64,000 nucleotides of DNA from Egaibacter danicus (GCA_016707075.1 JADJII010000003.1:124001-188000); one strand, 5' to 3'; shown: positions 34,446-44,561, counted from the stretch's first letter. The notes: generated by a model from the sequence alone, not told the origin. Program-made: numbers and translations.

Positions 34446-35984
34446 ATGGCTGACAAGTTAATCATTTTTGATACCACTTTGCGTGATGGCGAGCAGTCGC
34501 CTGGAGCGTCCATGACGCGGGACGAAAAGCTGCGCATCGCCCGTCAGCTGGAACGCCTGAAAGTGGATGTGATCGAGGCTGGTTTTGCGGCCAGCTCCAA
34601 TGGTGACTTTGAGTGCGTAAAGGCCATCGCCGAGGTTATCAAGGACTCCGTCATCTGCTCGCTGGCTCGTGCCAACGACCGAGACATTTCCCGTGCTGCG
34701 GAAGCCTTGAAACCCGCCAAAGCGGGCCGCCTGCACCTCTTCTTGGCGACCAGTCCCCTGCACATGGAAAAGAAGCTGCGCATGACACCGGATCAGGTGT
34801 TTGAGCAGGCCAGGTTGTCAACCCGCTTTGCGCGAAACCTGATGGCGGATATCGAGTTCAGCCCGGAAGACGGCTATCGCTCGGACCCGGACTTTTTGTG
34901 TCGCGTGCTGGAAGCCGTGATCGCGGAAGGCGCCACCACAATCAACGTGCCTGACACGGTGGGTTATGCCATTCCTGAACTCTATGGCAACTTCATCAAG
35001 AACCTTCGCGAACGCATTCCGAACAGCGACAAAGCAGTGTGGTCGGTGCATTGCCACAATGATCTCGGTATGGCTGTGGCCAACTCATTGGCCGGCGTGA
35101 AGATCGGTGGTGCACGGCAGGTGGAGTGCACCATCAATGGACTGGGCGAACGTGCCGGCAACTGCTCTCTGGAGGAAATCGTCATGGCGGTGAAAACACG
35201 CAAAGACTATTTTGGCCTTGAGATGGGCATCGATACCAAACACATTCTTGCGGCCAGCCGCATGGTGAGTCAGACGACCGGCTTTGTGGTGCAGCCCAAC
35301 AAGGCTGTTGTGGGCGCCAACGCGTTTGCACACGCCTCGGGTATTCATCAGGACGGTGTGCTTAAAGCCCGCGATACCTACGAAATCATGCGTGCCGAGG
35401 ATGTGGGCTGGAGCGCCAACAAGATTGTGCTGGGCAAGCTCAGTGGTCGCAACGCCTTCAAACAGCGTTTGCAGGAACTCGGCGTCTCAATGGAAAGCGA
35501 AGCGGATATCAACACCGCCTTTGCCCGTTTCAAGGAGCTCGCTGATCGCAAAAGCGAGATCTTTGATGAGGACATCCTCGCGTTGGTGAGTGATGAGAGT
35601 GTCACCCATGAGAAGGAACAATACGGATTTGTCTCCTTGTCGCAACACAGCGAAACCGGCGAGCGCCCCCAGGCTAGTGTGGTGTTCACGGTCGGTGGAA
35701 AGGAAGTCAAAGGCGAATCGGACGGCAACGGCCCGGTCGACGCATCCCTCAAAGCCATCGAAACACACGTCAAAAGCGGTGCTGAGATGGTGCTCTATTC
35801 TGTGAACGCCATAAGCGGTTCTACAGAGAGCCAGGGAGAGGTGACGGTGCGGTTGCAAAACAGTGGTCGGGTGGTGAATGGTGTGGGTGCTGATCCTGAC
35901 ATCGTTGTTGCATCAGCAAAGGCATACCTGAGTGCTCTCAATAAGTTACAAAGCAAAGCTGACAGGGTGGCCGCCCAAGGCTAG
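34446..35984 (+). CDS. leuA: 2-isopropylmalate synthase
   Basis: First committed step of leucine synthesis, joining acetyl-CoA and 2-oxoisovalerate. The N-terminal HMGL-like TIM barrel has IFDTTLRDGEQSPG, the metal-binding HCHNDLG, and NGLGERAGNCSLEEI. The C-terminal LeuA dimer domain (about 390-510) carries the leucine feedback site. The 512 residues are standard. AGGAGAATTGAA precedes the ATG. Expression is probably controlled by the leader peptide and attenuator just upstream. Confidence 0.97.
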   Translation: MADKLIIFDTTLRDGEQSPGASMTRDEKLRIARQLERLKVDVIEAGFAASSNGDFECVKAIAEVIKDSVICSLARANDRDISRAAEALKPAKAGRLHLFLATSPLHMEKKLRMTPDQVFEQARLSTRFARNLMADIEFSPEDGYRSDPDFLCRVLEAVIAEGATTINVPDTVGYAIPELYGNFIKNLRERIPNSDKAVWSVHCHNDLGMAVANSLAGVKIGGARQVECTINGLGERAGNCSLEEIVMAVKTRKDYFGLEMGIDTKHILAASRMVSQTTGFVVQPNKAVVGANAFAHASGIHQDGVLKARDTYEIMRAEDVGWSANKIVLGKLSGRNAFKQRLQELGVSMESEADINTAFARFKELADRKSEIFDEDILALVSDESVTHEKEQYGFVSLSQHSETGERPQASVVFTVGGKEVKGESDGNGPVDASLKAIETHVKSGAEMVLYSVNAISGSTESQGEVTVRLQNSGRVVNGVGADPDIVVASAKAYLSALNKLQSKADRVAAQG

Positions 35985-36021
35985 GGTTTACCACTAAAAC
36001 CCACGCCTTTTCTTTAGATAT

Positions 36022-36057
36022 GTCCCGCAAGTAGTTGATCTTGCGGGACTTTTTTTG
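36022..36057 (+). terminator. Rho-independent terminator after leuA
   Basis: GTCCCGCAA pairs with TTGCGGGAC across a ten-base loop, followed by eight T residues. Confidence 0.93.
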
Positions 36058-36098
36058 TATAAACTCTCTGCATGAAGGAACTACAGGAAGTCCCATCC

Positions 36099-37175
36099 AT
36101 GCTAAATCGACACTTCTCCAAAATGGGACTCTCCCGGACCCGAGTTGCTCAGGTCATTTTCGTCATAACCCTCGCGTTCGGCCTGCATGTTTCATCCGCT
36201 CATGCTGGTTTGACCAAGCGTACTGCCGCGCCGTCCAAGAAGGTGGTTGTGGTTAAACGAAAGGTGGCCAAAGCACCCGTGGTTTCCCGGCGGAAAACCG
36301 TGATCCGCGCTGTAGCCGTGCCACCCAAACCATCTTTCGGACAGCTTGCGGGTCTGCATACGGGTAGTGATGCCCTCGATCTGAGATCAAGCGTGGCGCT
36401 GGTTATTGATCAGGAAACCCAGGAGGTGCTGTTTAGCAAGAATGAGCAGGCTGTTCTGCCCATCGCGTCACTGACCAAGCTGATGACCGGTCTGATTGTT
36501 CGTGAAGCCAAGCTGCCCATGGATGAGATGATCACCATTTCCCAGGACGATGTGGATACCGAGAAGGGGAGCCGCTCCCGACTGAGTGTGGGGACCGAAT
36601 TAAGCCGGGGTGAACTGATGCATCTGGCCTTGATGTCCAGCGAAAACCGGGCTGCGCACGCATTGGGCCGTAGCTACCCCGGCGGACTGGGTGCTTTTGT
36701 CACGGCGATGAATGTGAAAGCACGTTTGCTTGGTATGGCCGATACACGATACGTAGAGCCAACGGGTTTGTCCAGCAGCAACCAATCAAGCGCCCGTGAT
36801 CTGGCGACTTTGGTCAATATTGCGCATGGTGACCCGGTATTGCGTGAGCTATCGACCTCAACTGGCTATGAAGTTGCCGTCGGCAAGCGGACACTGCAAT
36901 TCAACAATACGAACCGATTGGTGAAAAACCCCACTTGGGATATCGGGTTGCAGAAAACTGGCTACATATCGGAAGCAGGGCAGTGTCTCGTCATGCAGGC
37001 GAAGGTGGCAGGCCGCAAGCTGATCATGGTCTTTCTGGATTCGGCCGGCAAGCTCAGTCGTTTGGGTGATGCCGAACGGGTTCGGAACTGGGTTGAGACA
37101 ACGCCTTCGTTGTCGGTACCCCGTCCCGTGCCAGCTGCTGCGGTCACTAGCGAGAAAGTACTCTCCAAGTCCTGA
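36099..37175 (+). CDS. pbpG: D-alanyl-D-alanine endopeptidase (PBP7/8 type)
   Basis: A penicillin-binding protein that cleaves peptide cross-links in the periplasm. It has an N-terminal signal peptide (hydrophobic VAQVIFVITLAFGLHVSSAHA) and a basic linker (KKVVVVKRKVAKAPVV). The serine hydrolase motifs are S-x-x-K in IASLTKLM (Ser124, Lys127), S-x-N in MSSENRAAHAL and K-T-G in LQKTGYISEAG. I chose the ATG at 36099 because AGGAAG precedes it by eight bases; an in-frame ATG lies at 36072. Confidence 0.9.
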   Translation: MLNRHFSKMGLSRTRVAQVIFVITLAFGLHVSSAHAGLTKRTAAPSKKVVVVKRKVAKAPVVSRRKTVIRAVAVPPKPSFGQLAGLHTGSDALDLRSSVALVIDQETQEVLFSKNEQAVLPIASLTKLMTGLIVREAKLPMDEMITISQDDVDTEKGSRSRLSVGTELSRGELMHLALMSSENRAAHALGRSYPGGLGAFVTAMNVKARLLGMADTRYVEPTGLSSSNQSSARDLATLVNIAHGDPVLRELSTSTGYEVAVGKRTLQFNNTNRLVKNPTWDIGLQKTGYISEAGQCLVMQAKVAGRKLIMVFLDSAGKLSRLGDAERVRNWVETTPSLSVPRPVPAAAVTSEKVLSKS

Positions 37176-37224
37176 ATAGCGAAGGCTGCCTCACCCTGCA
37201 TACCTAAAGGGGCGGTTGGCTCAA

Positions 37225-37888
37225 TCAGCGTTGCATCGCTGATTTGCGGCCCAGTGTCGCCGAGATTTCGTTCGCAGTGGCTTGCAGTTTGGCCAGCCAT
37301 CCTTCATCTCCTGACTTTGGCCAGTTCCCTTTCGAGCGCTGCCAGTTGGGTGATGCTGTTTTTGGTTTGCCCATTCAAACCGGTGCGCGTGGCATAAGCC
37401 CGTATTCGCTGAGGGTCATCGGCAGCAAGAAAAAGCTTCCCAACTGACGTCAAATGCAAGGGTGCCCGGCCACCGATAGCACGAACCACCTGCATGCCTG
37501 ACCGTTCGCTGTAGGCGCGCTCGACGTAGACGATTTCATCGCCCTGGCGCATGCTCAAATTGACTGGCTGCTGAATCAGTTTGTGAAGTTCCCGCATGGG
37601 AACAAGTGCGGCGTCGCGGACATTGAGCCGTCCCTTGACCAGATTGCCAAGCTCCAGCAGACGCATCCCGAGGCGGTAACTACCAGGCTGCGGACGATCC
37701 ACAAACCGCCCGGTCGCCAGATCATTGAGGATTCGGTGCGTGGTTGAAGGGTGCAAACCAGCCTTCTCGCTGATTTCCTTCAGTGAGATGGCCTCCTCGC
37801 GCGACGCCAGGATATCTATCAAGGTAAACATCCTTTCGATGACCTGTACGGTGGGTGTCGCAGGAATGCCAGGATCAGTTTTTTTCAT
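37225..37888 (-). pseudogene. IclR-family regulator with an internal deletion
   Basis: The N-terminal winged helix-turn-helix (VQVIERMFTLIDILASREEA, LKEISEKAGLHPSTTHRILN) and the start of the effector-binding domain are intact. The frame then stops at 37304 after ELAKVRR, giving 194 residues against the usual 250 or so. Just beyond, another frame encodes WLAKLQATANEISATLGRKS, which looks like the normal IclR C-terminus. About 40-60 residues between the two are missing. CTGGCCAAA occurs on both sides of the join, consistent with deletion between short direct repeats. DNA binding may survive, but effector sensing should be lost. Confidence 0.75.
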
Positions 37889-37914
37889 GGAGCTCTCAAT
37901 CGCAGGATCTGATT

Positions 37915-38667
37915 TTATCTTATGAAATCAGGGTCATTTGCAATCCAGACGCCATCCTTCAGGACTTCCTGAGGCAAGAAACGGACCTTGTAACTCATTT
38001 TGGTGCTGGCGCTGATCCAGTACCCCAGGTAAACATGAGGAAGGGCCAGCAGGCGTGCCTGTTCAATCAGCCACAAAATGCTGAAAGTGCCATAGCTGGC
38101 GCCATTGTCGGGCTCGTAAAACGTATAGACAGCCGAAACGCCATCTTCCAGTACGTCAAGAATCGTCACCATTTTGAGGTCACCCGGTATGCCATCCGGC
38201 AGGGATTCACGAAATTCGACCAATCTCGAGTTCACCCGGCTTTGCAGGAGAAATTGCGTATATTGGTCAATGCTGTCGTGATCCATGCCACCGCCTGCAT
38301 GGCGACCATTCTGATAGCGCAGGTAGAGCTGGTAATGCTCTGGCACAAAGCACAACTTGAGAACCCTTGCCTGCAATGACGAATGCTTTTTTTGTGCCCG
38401 TCGTTGACTCCTGTCGGGTTTGAAGGTGTTGGATAGAACCCGCAACGGCACGCAAGCCTCACACCCATCGCAATACGGCCGGTACGTGAACATGCCACTG
38501 CGGCGAAATCCCTGACTGACCAGTTCGGAGTAGGTTGCGTTATTGATCAGGTGACTGGGCGTTGCCACCTGCGACCGGGCTTGCCGCCCACTCAGGTAGC
38601 TGCAGGGGTAGGGTGCCGTTGCATAGAACTGAAGCGTCTGTAACGGAAGATCCTTGAGATGCGTCAC
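37915..38667 (-). CDS. bpt: Aspartate/glutamate leucyltransferase (N-degron pathway)
   Basis: Attaches leucine from Leu-tRNA to proteins with N-terminal Asp or Glu, marking them for ClpS/ClpAP degradation. The N-terminal YPCSYLSGRQARSQVATP and the cysteine cluster PYCDGCEACVPLRV are family signatures, with YLRYQNGRHAGGGMD in the acyltransferase domain. The 250 residues are normal. It lies 22 bases downstream of aat, so two N-degron transferases form one operon. Confidence 0.94.
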   Translation of the reverse strand: MTHLKDLPLQTLQFYATAPYPCSYLSGRQARSQVATPSHLINNATYSELVSQGFRRSGMFTYRPYCDGCEACVPLRVLSNTFKPDRSQRRAQKKHSSLQARVLKLCFVPEHYQLYLRYQNGRHAGGGMDHDSIDQYTQFLLQSRVNSRLVEFRESLPDGIPGDLKMVTILDVLEDGVSAVYTFYEPDNGASYGTFSILWLIEQARLLALPHVYLGYWISASTKMSYKVRFLPQEVLKDGVWIANDPDFIR

Positions 38668-38689
38668 GGTTTATGTGTCACTCAATACG

Positions 38690-39454
38690 TTACGTAGAGT
38701 CATTTGGTTTTGGCAGGATTTCACGCCAGTATAGGGGGTCAAAATGCCAGTGGGGGCCCTGCTGGAGCGAAGCCCCGCCAACGATGTCAACAAAATCAGA
38801 GCGTGCGATCTCCCGGGCACCGAGTGAAGCCAGGTGGTGGGTGTTTTGCTGGCAGTCTATCCAGTCAATATGGTGATTCCGGCAAAAGCAGACCAGTGCC
38901 GCCAACGCAATTTTTGAGGCATCCGGAACCCGGGTGAACATGGATTCCCCAAAAACAACTTTACCCAACGACACGCAATACAGTCCACCCACCAGTTGAC
39001 CGTCTATCCAGGTCTCAACGCTGTGCGCGTAGCCCGCACGGTGCAGGCCGACATAGGCTTCGACCATTTCCGGAACAATCCAGGTTCCTCCTTGCCCAAT
39101 TCTTGGGCTGGAAGCACAGCTTTGAATCACAGCCCTGAAATCAGAATCAAAACGGATCTCACATGACGACGAGTTGCGAAACGCCTGCAATGTTTTGCGC
39201 AGCGAACGATGCAAACGAAAACTACTGGCATTCAACGCCATCCGGGGATCCGGACTCCACCAGAGAATGGGTTGGCCATCACTGAACCAGGGAAAGATAC
39301 CCTGGCTATATGCAGCACACAGTGTTTGCACGCTGAGCTGACCACCTGCGGCCAGCAGTCCCGGCGCCTGTGAGTCGGGTCCCCACGCCTTGGTGGGTGA
39401 TGGAAAGGGGTCACCGGGCTCAAGCCATGGGAGGGGTGGGGAATTCGAAGCCAT
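38690..39454 (-). CDS. aat: Leucyl/phenylalanyl-tRNA-protein transferase
   Basis: Adds Leu or Phe to proteins with N-terminal Lys or Arg. The signature YSQGIFPWFSDGQPILWWSP, then DPRMAL and later HSVETWIDGQLVGGLYCVSLG, is intact. At 254 residues it is normal. It is first of the aat-bpt pair and divergent from the tRNA genes. Confidence 0.96.
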   Translation of the reverse strand: MASNSPPLPWLEPGDPFPSPTKAWGPDSQAPGLLAAGGQLSVQTLCAAYSQGIFPWFSDGQPILWWSPDPRMALNASSFRLHRSLRKTLQAFRNSSSCEIRFDSDFRAVIQSCASSPRIGQGGTWIVPEMVEAYVGLHRAGYAHSVETWIDGQLVGGLYCVSLGKVVFGESMFTRVPDASKIALAALVCFCRNHHIDWIDCQQNTHHLASLGAREIARSDFVDIVGGASLQQGPHWHFDPLYWREILPKPNDST

Positions 39455-39591
39455 TGGGTTGACTTTAGTACAACGGACCCCATGTATTCAGTCGGGTGAT
39501 GATGCTTCCGTCGTGCGAAAGGAGAGCATGCATAATTATTCGTGCCAGTCCGCCAGAATACGGATGCAGTGCAGTTAGAATATGGCCTCGT

Positions 39592-39668
39592 CGGAGTGTG
39601 GCGCAGTCTGGTAGCGCACCTGGTTTGGGACCAGGGGGTCCAAGGTTCGAATCCTTGTACTCCGACCA
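39592..39668 (+). tRNA. tRNA-Pro (anticodon TGG)
   Basis: A full 77-base cloverleaf with encoded CCA. The acceptor CGGAGTG pairs with TACTCCG, the anticodon stem is CCTGG/CCAGG around TTTGGGA, and the T arm is CAAGG-TTCGAAT-CCTTG. The anticodon is at 39626-39628. Confidence 0.97.
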
Positions 39669-39678
39669 AGAATCCAAT

Positions 39679-39705
39679 AAAAAGCTCACAGTGTGGGCTT
39701 TTTTT
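39679..39705 (+). terminator. Terminator-like hairpin between the tRNA genes
   Basis: AAAAAGCTCAC pairs with GTGGGCTTTTT around a three-base loop, followed by T residues. It lies between tRNA-Pro and tRNA-Arg and may separate their transcripts. Confidence 0.75.
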
Positions 39706-39724
39706 CTATCTGCGTTTCTTGATT

Positions 39725-39801
<77 letters not shown>

Positions 39802-39986
39802 AAGTCATCTTCCCCCTGACAGTTTTAAGCCTTCATGTCTTGGAGGGTTACTCCCTAGCAGCTGCGTCATACACCGGCGGTATATTCCTTGCTACGCCGA
39901 AGATAGTCCCGCAACGGCCGTATGACGGTGTTTTCAATCCCGGTGGACTTTTGTTTCACCAACTTATGCCAAGGAGCGAACAAATC

Positions 39987-41612
39987 ATGAACTCACGATG
40001 GAACATGAAATCAACCGTAAAAGCCATTGCAGCTGGTGCCCTGCTGGCCGGTGCCAGCTTGGCCATGGCCGCCAACGTGCCGACTGGCGTGCAACTGCAT
40101 GCCAGTCAGGAGATGGTGCGCAACAATGGTTCTGAGCCTGACACGCTTGACCCTGCGCTGGCTGAAGGCGTTCCGGCAAATAACATCATTCGTGAACTGT
40201 TTGAAGGTTTGACGGCAACTGATGGAACAGGGAAAGTCGTTCCTGGCGTGGCCGAGAGCTGGAAGCAGGTTGACCCCAAGACTTGGGTATTCAAGCTTCG
40301 AAACAATGCGAAATGGTCCAATGGCGATGGTATTTCGGCCGCTGACTTCATCTATAGCATGCGCCGGTTTGTTGATCCCAAAACGGCTTCGGAATATGCA
40401 TCAACGTTCGGTATTTTCATTCTTAACGGCAAGGAAATTACCGCGGGCAAATTGCCCGTCACCGAACTGGGTGTGAAGGCGCTGGATGCCTACACGCTTG
40501 AAATCAAGACCCCTTTCCCGGTTGGCTTCATGCCTGATCTGGTCTCCAACCTGCAGTTGGGTCCTGTCCACAAAGCCACTGTCGAAAAGTTCGGCAAAGA
40601 GTGGACCAAGCCGGCCAACATCGTCGGCAACGGCGCTTTCAGTCTGAAGGACTGGCAGGTCAACAGCAAGATCGTTCTTGCCAAGAGCCCGAGTTACTGG
40701 GATGCCAAGAACGTGCAACTAACCAAAATGACCTATCTGTCGGTCGAAGACGGCAACGCAGACGTGAAGCTGTTCGAGTCTGGTGAGAATGACTGGGTTT
40801 ATCAGCTTCCGCCTGGCACCTACGACAAGTACAAGGCGCAATATCCGAAGGACATTCATAACGCACCCATGCTGGGACTGCGTTACTACTCTCTGAACAA
40901 TGCCGATCCGGTCTTCAAGGATGTGCGTGTTCGCAAGGCGCTTTCGATGGTGATTGATCGGGACATACTTTCACAGCGCGTGACCGCAGACGGGCAGGTA
41001 GCCGCCTATGGCGTGATCGTCAACGGCGTAGCGGGAGCTGACGTCACCACTTATGACTGGGCTACGTGGCCGATGGACAAGCGCGTGGCTGAGGCCAAAA
41101 AACTGCTGGCTGACGCGGGTGTGGCGCCAGGGACCAAGCTGAAATTCGCCTACAACACCAGCGAATACCATAAGAAAATGGCCATCTTTGCCGCCTCAGA
41201 GTGGAAAACCAAGCTGGGTATCGACCTCGAAATGGAAGCCATGGAGTTCAAGGTACTGATCAAGAAACGCAACGATGGTGACTACCAGATGGCGCGCAAT
41301 GGCTGGATCGCCGATTACAACGATGCCACCACTTTCCTGACGCTGGTGCAGTGCGATTCCGATCAAAATGCCCAGAAGAACTGCAACCGCAAGGCGGAAG
41401 CACTCATAGACGAGGGCAATCAGTCCCTTGATCCTGCCAAGCGGAAAACCCTTTTGACACAGGCGGCGAAGATCATCATGGAAGACTACCCCATGATTCC
41501 GTTGCTGCAATACACGGTGCCGCGTCTGGTGAAGTCTTATGTTGGTGGTTACTCGGCAACCAATTCAATGGACCGGTATCGGGCGAAAGACCTGTACATC
41601 ATCAAGCATTGA
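39987..41612 (+). CDS. oppA: Oligopeptide ABC transporter, periplasmic binding protein
   Basis: Family 5 extracellular solute-binding protein. The signal peptide is about residues 1-28 (VKAIAAGALLAGASLAMAA). The segment NNGSEPDTLDPALAEGVPANN and the hinge RYYSLNNADPVFKDVRVRKAL are typical of OppA/MppA. 541 residues. The ATG at 39987 is preceded by AAGGAG. It leads a five-gene transporter set and has the usual larger gap (82 bases) before oppB. Confidence 0.94.
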   Translation: MNSRWNMKSTVKAIAAGALLAGASLAMAANVPTGVQLHASQEMVRNNGSEPDTLDPALAEGVPANNIIRELFEGLTATDGTGKVVPGVAESWKQVDPKTWVFKLRNNAKWSNGDGISAADFIYSMRRFVDPKTASEYASTFGIFILNGKEITAGKLPVTELGVKALDAYTLEIKTPFPVGFMPDLVSNLQLGPVHKATVEKFGKEWTKPANIVGNGAFSLKDWQVNSKIVLAKSPSYWDAKNVQLTKMTYLSVEDGNADVKLFESGENDWVYQLPPGTYDKYKAQYPKDIHNAPMLGLRYYSLNNADPVFKDVRVRKALSMVIDRDILSQRVTADGQVAAYGVIVNGVAGADVTTYDWATWPMDKRVAEAKKLLADAGVAPGTKLKFAYNTSEYHKKMAIFAASEWKTKLGIDLEMEAMEFKVLIKKRNDGDYQMARNGWIADYNDATTFLTLVQCDSDQNAQKNCNRKAEALIDEGNQSLDPAKRKTLLTQAAKIIMEDYPMIPLLQYTVPRLVKSYVGGYSATNSMDRYRAKDLYIIKH

Positions 41613-41694
41613 TGTTGATTTGAAGTTATGTATGGGCAGGTGTCTGATGGCGCCTGCCCATTTGCTCGGCCTCTCGAAATCGGCACAGTGATTT

Positions 41695-42615
41695 ATGTGG
41701 ACCTACGTTTTCCGCCGCGTCCTGGCGATGATCCCAACCGTGTTTGTGGTCATCACGGTTTGCTATCTGTTACTACACGCTACCCCTGGAGGACCATTCG
41801 ACAGCGAGCGTAAGGTTTCTGCGGTGGTGCTGGCCAACCTCAATGCCAAATACCATCTGGACCTCCCCCTGTGGCAACAGTACCTCTATTACCTGAAAAG
41901 TCTGCTGCATGGCGACCTGGGTGCGTCATTTCGTTATGAGGACTGGTCAGTCAATGAACTGGTAGCCAAGGCGTTGCCGGTTTCGGCTGCCATTGGCGGT
42001 GGATCCATTCTCATTTCGCTGGTTCTGGGCGTATTCCTTGGTACGGTAGCCGCATTGCGGCAAAACAGTGTCGTTGACTACCTTGTCATGGGGATCAGCA
42101 ATGCCGGGACGGCGTTCCCGTCGTTTGTCATAGGCCCTGTACTCATACTTGTGTTTGCGATCTGGCTCAAAGTGGCACCAGCTGGCGGGTGGGATGCCTT
42201 CTCTCCCCGTTACATGGTGCTGCCGATGTCGCTGCTGACCTTCATCAATGTTGCCTCGATCGGTCGCGTGATGCGCGGCAGCCTGATTGAGGTCTTGCAT
42301 AGCAATTTCATACGCACTGCGCGAGCCAAAGGCCTGCCCATGCGTGTCATTGTTTTGCGCCACGCCCTCAAACCTGCGTTGCTGCCAGTCGTTTCACTGA
42401 CAGGTCCGCTGGCTATTTCGTCCATTACCGCTGCAGTCGTGACCGAGTCTGTTTTCTCCATCCCCGGTTTGGGTAAATTGATCCTGAACGGGGCCGGTAA
42501 CCGGGACTACACGCTGGTGCTTGGCCTCGTGGTACTGGTGACGGTCATCACCGTGGTATTCAATTTGCTTGTGGACCTGACTTACGCGCTTCTTGACCCC
42601 AAGATTCGCTATTGA
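41695..42615 (+). CDS. oppB: Oligopeptide ABC transporter, permease
   Basis: An inner-membrane permease of 306 residues with six predicted helices. The N-terminus WTYVFRRVLAMIPTVFVVIT is typical of OppB. The cytoplasmic EAA loop is RTARAKGLPMRVIVLRHALK, which contacts the ATPases. oppC starts 12 bases after the stop. Confidence 0.95.
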   Translation: MWTYVFRRVLAMIPTVFVVITVCYLLLHATPGGPFDSERKVSAVVLANLNAKYHLDLPLWQQYLYYLKSLLHGDLGASFRYEDWSVNELVAKALPVSAAIGGGSILISLVLGVFLGTVAALRQNSVVDYLVMGISNAGTAFPSFVIGPVLILVFAIWLKVAPAGGWDAFSPRYMVLPMSLLTFINVASIGRVMRGSLIEVLHSNFIRTARAKGLPMRVIVLRHALKPALLPVVSLTGPLAISSITAAVVTESVFSIPGLGKLILNGAGNRDYTLVLGLVVLVTVITVVFNLLVDLTYALLDPKIRY

Positions 42616-42627
42616 AGTTTCTACGTC

Positions 42628-43542
42628 ATGAGCTTCAACAATAAACGCGACGATCTGGTTGCCAGTCTGGACCACACTCTGGACGCGGCCATCACAGGGC
42701 GCAGCCCCTGGCTGGATGCCCGGGCCCGCTTTCTTCGCAACAAGGCAGCGGTTTTCAGTGTGGTACTTCTGTGTCTCATTGCGCTGGCCTGTGTCGTCGG
42801 CCCGTGGGTCTTGCCGCACGCATTTGACAGTGCCGACTGGGATGCGATGAGCCTGCCGCCTACTTTCAAAAACTGGCATCTGCTGGGGACTGACGAGTCG
42901 GGGCGTGATTTGCTGGTTCGCAGCCTGATTGGCGGGCGCATCTCCCTGATGGTTGGCCTGCTCGCTACCATGACCTCCGTGACGCTGGGAATTGTCTGGG
43001 GCGCCACGGCAGGCTTCATCGGTGGGCGTGTGGATTCGTTCATGATGCGCATTGTTGATATGATGTACGCCGTACCTTACCTGCTGATAGCCATCCTGAT
43101 GGTCACCATTCTGGGGCGGGCGTTCTATCTGGTCGTGATCACCATTACCGTGTTTTCATGGATGGACATGGCGCGGGTGGTTCGTGGCCAGACGCTGTCG
43201 CTCCGATCAAAAGAGTTTGTCGAGGCAGCCCGAGCCATTGGTGTGCCGACGCGCCGAATCATCTTCCAGCACATCGTGCCCAATCTGCTGGGCGTGGTGG
43301 TGATTTACGCCACCGTCACCATTCCCAACGTCATCCTCACGGAATCGGTATTGTCATTTTTGGGGCTTGGCATTCAGGAGCCCATGACCAGCTGGGGCGT
43401 GTTGATTCACGACGGTACGGCGGTGATGGAAATTTCTCCCTGGATGCTGCTGTTCCCCGCACTGTTTCTGTCGCTAACCCTGTACTGCTTCAACTACACG
43501 GGGGACGGTTTGCGTGACGCGCTGGACCCCAAAGATCGTTAA
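42628..43542 (+). CDS. oppC: Oligopeptide ABC transporter, permease
   Basis: Second permease subunit, 304 residues. It has the N-terminal OppC segment (SPWLDARARFLRNKAAVFSV), about six helices, the LLGTDESGRDLLVRSLIGGR signature, and the EAA loop EAARAIGVPTRRIIFQHIVP. oppD begins 14 bases later. Confidence 0.95.
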   Translation: MSFNNKRDDLVASLDHTLDAAITGRSPWLDARARFLRNKAAVFSVVLLCLIALACVVGPWVLPHAFDSADWDAMSLPPTFKNWHLLGTDESGRDLLVRSLIGGRISLMVGLLATMTSVTLGIVWGATAGFIGGRVDSFMMRIVDMMYAVPYLLIAILMVTILGRAFYLVVITITVFSWMDMARVVRGQTLSLRSKEFVEAARAIGVPTRRIIFQHIVPNLLGVVVIYATVTIPNVILTESVLSFLGLGIQEPMTSWGVLIHDGTAVMEISPWMLLFPALFLSLTLYCFNYTGDGLRDALDPKDR

Positions 43543-43556
43543 GGCATTGATAGACC

Positions 43557-44561
43557 ATGAATCTGCTCGAAGTCAATAACCTTGGCGTTCAGTTCCAGAC
43601 GCGGGATCGGGTGGTGAATGCGGTGAACGGGATCAGCTTCACGCTCAACGCCGGTCAGACGCTCGGCATCGTGGGGGAGAGCGGTTCCGGCAAAAGCCAG
43701 AGTGTGCTGGCCATGATGGGGCTTCTGGCCCGCAATGGTCAGGCCAGCGGGCAAGCGTTTTACAAGGGTGAAGATCTATTGACAATGCCCTCGGCTACGC
43801 TGAACCGAATCCGCGGCAACCGCATGGCCATGATTTTTCAGGATCCCATGACGTCACTCAACCCCTACTTGACGGTTGAGCGGCAAATGACCGAAGTGCT
43901 GCAATTTCATAAAGGCATGAACCGAAAATCTGCGCGGGCCCGAGCGGTGGAAGTGCTCGATGCCGTCAAGATTCCCCAGGCAGCAAGCCGGATCGACATG
44001 TATCCGCATGAGTTTTCGGGTGGCATGCGCCAGCGGGTGATGATTGCCATGGCCTTGCTGTGTGAGCCCGAAGTGTTGATTGCTGATGAACCCACCACCG
44101 CGCTTGACGTGACGGTGCAGGCCCAGATCATCACCTTGCTGCGCGAATTGCAGCGCGACTTTGGTACGGCCATCATCATGATCACCCATGACCTCGGTGT
44201 GGTAGCCGGCATTTGTGACGATGTGATGGTGTTGTATGGCGGCCGCGTCATGGAGCAGGCCACTGCAAAGAGCATCTTCTATCAGGCGTCGCATCCCTAC
44301 ACGATTGGCCTCTTGCACGCAGTGCCCCGTCTTGACAAAGATGAGGAGACATTGGTTGCCATACCCGGCTCTCCGCCTGATATGGCACGTCTGCCCAAAG
44401 GATGCCCGTTTTGTGCGCGCTGCACCTTTGCGCAGGCGACATGTCGCAACGATATGCCGCAACTGATAGTCTCTGATCTCAACCCTGCGGTATTGCGTGC
44501 CTGTCATAAGAGTGCAGCGGTCGTGATGTCCGTTGGTGCGCTGGAGGTCGAACATGCTTGA
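43557..44561 (+). CDS. oppD: Oligopeptide ABC transporter, ATP-binding subunit
   Basis: A 334-residue ATPase with Walker A GESGSGKS, the ABC signature FSGGMRQRVMIAMAL, Walker B VLIADEPTTALD and the switch His in ITHDLGV. The C-terminal oligopeptide-type domain has the cysteines in GCPFCARCTFAQATC that may bind an iron-sulfur cluster in OppD/DppD proteins. The stop overlaps the oppF start. Confidence 0.96.
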   Translation: MNLLEVNNLGVQFQTRDRVVNAVNGISFTLNAGQTLGIVGESGSGKSQSVLAMMGLLARNGQASGQAFYKGEDLLTMPSATLNRIRGNRMAMIFQDPMTSLNPYLTVERQMTEVLQFHKGMNRKSARARAVEVLDAVKIPQAASRIDMYPHEFSGGMRQRVMIAMALLCEPEVLIADEPTTALDVTVQAQIITLLRELQRDFGTAIIMITHDLGVVAGICDDVMVLYGGRVMEQATAKSIFYQASHPYTIGLLHAVPRLDKDEETLVAIPGSPPDMARLPKGCPFCARCTFAQATCRNDMPQLIVSDLNPAVLRACHKSAAVVMSVGALEVEHA

